Source: Bryobacterales bacterium (GTDB taxonomy: Bacteria > Acidobacteriota > Terriglobia > Bryobacterales > Bryobacteraceae). Taken from it: DNA of 40,436 bases. The stretch is from the NCBI GenBank assembly GCA_003162425.1, contig PMOK01000120.1, forward strand, positions 1 to 40,436, read 5' to 3'. The notes below the pieces were generated by a model that was not told the DNA's origin, did not search any database, and was given only the letters and a program-made list of their open reading frames with translations. The position numbers and the translations under genes are program-made. Positions 39,517 through 40,436 of the stretch are shown here, one piece after another. Each line of letters opens with the position of its first letter. Positions within the stretch are counted from its first letter, which is position 1.

Positions 39517-40248
39517 TCACCCACCTTTGCGCGCCGGCCGGTAAATCGCCGTGTGCCGGACGGTCTGAAGCAACCGTTTCTCATTTGCAATCAACATCAC
39601 GTCCATCACCACGAACTCGTGACCTTTCCGCTCGAACGAGTCGTGGATAAGGCCTCGGGCAGAAATTTCATCGCCAGGCTTGGCGGCGCTCCAGTTGGTG
39701 ACCTCGCTCGCCGCGTGGATCCAGGGGCCGAGTTTGAAGTTGCGCATCAGGATGTGGTTTGAGAAGAGCAACAATCGATGCGGCTCCGTCGTGTCGATCT
39801 TTTCGACCAACGTTCCGAGTAGCGTGCCAGGTATGAGGTTGTCGCGCTCCGGAACTGGGCGCTCCCGAGGTAGTGTATTTTCCAGATACCAGCCGGGCTC
39901 CGTGGTATCGGCCGCCCTGATCTTTGCTATTCCTTTTGCACAAACCGAACCGTCTTCGCGTTCGGCTGCTACGTGAATCGCTCCGTCATCGGCGGCCTCG
40001 GCCCGTACGATCACCGCCTCGCCATCATAGAATGGTTCCAGAAATCGAACCGCCATCGATCCATGCTCCAGCCACTCCCGAGCATCCTCCACAATTGGCG
40101 CCATCATGTACCCGTAGACTGTGACGCCGGGAACTAGTCCGCCGCGAAAACCGTATTGCGCAGCTATCTGATCGTCATGAATCTTGTTTTCGGAATCCGG
40201 CGCTGTGTTGACGGCGCGGACGCGATAGAGAGGCAGTGGCCTGCTCAC
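39517..40248 (-). CDS. Hot-dog-fold (MaoC-like) protein
   Basis: The start is GTG 40248, overlapping the ispG stop (GTGA), giving 243 residues. The N-terminal half has [20 protein letters not shown] with [16 protein letters not shown], a MaoC-like His-x-Asp and hydratase loop, followed by [20 protein letters not shown]. The second half ([40 protein letters not shown]) looks like a second hot-dog domain. A tandem hot-dog would act as an acyl-CoA hydratase/dehydratase or thioesterase, or simply bind acyl-CoA. Coupled translation with ispG is surprising for such a function, since ispG makes isoprenoid precursors. Confidence 0.78.
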   Translation of the reverse strand: MSRPLPLYRVRAVNTAPDSENKIHDDQIAAQYGFRGGLVPGVTVYGYMMAPIVEDAREWLEHGSMAVRFLEPFYDGEAVIVRAEAADDGAIHVAAEREDGSVCAKGIAKIRAADTTEPGWYLENTLPRERPVPERDNLIPGTLLGTLVEKIDTTEPHRLLLFSNHILMRNFKLGPWIHAASEVTNWSAAKPGDEISARGLIHDSFERKGHEFVVMDVMLIANEKRLLQTVRHTAIYRPARKGG

Positions 40249-40436
40249 ACAGCAGTAGTTTCCGCCACCCGTTCAGCGTAGCGTCGCTCCACGTATTTGT
40301 CGAGAATCTCGATGAACTCAGCCACAATGCGATCACCGCGCAGCGTGGTGGAAAGCTTGCCATCGACGTACACCGGCGCCACCGGTTCTTCAAATGTTCC
40401 AGGCAGCGAGATGCCGATATTCGAGTGCTTCGATTC
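40245..40436 (-). CDS. ispG: 3' end of ispG, 4-hydroxy-3-methylbut-2-enyl diphosphate synthase
   Basis: The frame is open to the window edge and gives 63 residues, so most of the ~400-residue protein lies outside. The readable part is [20 protein letters not shown], then [32 protein letters not shown] and the stop at 40245. IspG C termini with ISLPGTxExPxAPVxVDGxK and xTLRGxxIxxEF are well known in many bacteria. IspG is a [4Fe-4S] enzyme of the non-mevalonate isoprenoid pathway; the cluster cysteines are outside the window. It is translationally coupled (GTGA) to the hot-dog protein. Confidence 0.85.
   Translation of the reverse strand, partial: ESKHSNIGISLPGTFEEPVAPVYVDGKLSTTLRGDRIVAEFIEILDKYVERRYAERVAETTAV

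Noticed and set aside
39465-39590. N-terminal extension of the S9 peptidase
   Set aside because: GGAGGG just before ATG 39464 and a signal peptide starting there settle the shorter form.
1-40436. CRISPR array, prophage, insertion sequence or biosynthetic gene cluster
   Set aside because: No spaced direct repeats, transposase, integrase, phage structural gene or synthase was found on either strand.

Overview
The window looks like a chromosomal piece of an Acidobacteriota genome, most likely the Solibacter/Bryobacter group (Bryobacterales). This rests on family content rather than on a marker gene. Two proteins carry the C-terminal domain known as TIGR03437, which is typical of Solibacter. There is also an acidobacterial-type VWFA protein (TIGR03436), tandem secreted carboxypeptidase-regulatory-like proteins, winged-helix/TPR regulators, a divergent Hfq-like protein and many secreted proteins with 'LAQ'-type signal peptide ends. 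GC is high and genes are tightly packed on both strands. I saw no rRNA, tRNA, CRISPR array, transposase or phage gene.

Layout. 1-993 is the 3' part of an HpnI-like glycosyltransferase. 1030-1717 is a VapBC-like toxin-antitoxin pair. 1764-3545 is an overlapping trio: ECF sigma factor (frameshifted at a T run), a one-span membrane protein that is probably its anti-sigma factor, and a secreted protein. 3548-7432 (minus) is a very large hybrid sensor kinase with a repeated periplasmic beta-rich sensor. 7509-9029 is a Tat-exported amidase. 9058-10121 (minus) holds a zinc-ribbon protein and a Gly/Tyr-rich secreted protein. 10242-14282 holds a DUF3108 protein and two paralogous secreted carboxypeptidase-regulatory-like proteins. 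14299-14883 (minus) is infC without its usual partners, and 15017-15781 (minus) is a DUF1223 protein.

15836-16609 is a gene graveyard: a HAF-repeat fragment on minus and a three-times frameshifted TPR gene on plus. 16598-18091 (minus) is a membrane/Trm112-like/methyltransferase fusion. Then follow a small conserved protein, a DHFR/RibD-like reductase, and a winged-helix/TM/TPR regulator divergent from a small secreted protein. 21918-24676 is a compact minus-strand run: MoaD-MoaE fusion, VWFA protein, Hfq-like protein, SuhB-like phosphatase. 24891-25529 (minus) is a decayed conserved gene. 25644-26199 is a DUF433/DUF5615 toxin-antitoxin pair with a broken toxin. 26192-27679 is a conserved protein with a GNAT-like C-terminal part.

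27789-30517 may be one functional locus: a minus-strand ECF sigma factor, a control region with paired CGGTTAAC sites, two paralogous pseudopilin-like proteins (only one keeps the prepilin cleavage motif), and a pair of similar PepSY-like membrane proteins. After it come a FAD oxidoreductase, a methyltransferase with a C-terminal zinc ribbon, a giant Ig-like adhesin-type protein (minus), a rhodanese preceded by a terminator with a competing hairpin, a small TIGR03437 protein, an S9 peptidase, a hot-dog-fold protein and the 3' end of ispG.

The best candidates for something new are the sigma/pseudopilin/PepSY locus, the divergent Hfq-like protein inside a moa-vwfa operon, the MoaD-MoaE fusion that probably needs self-cleavage, the attenuator-like structure before the rhodanese gene, and the several genes caught in decay.
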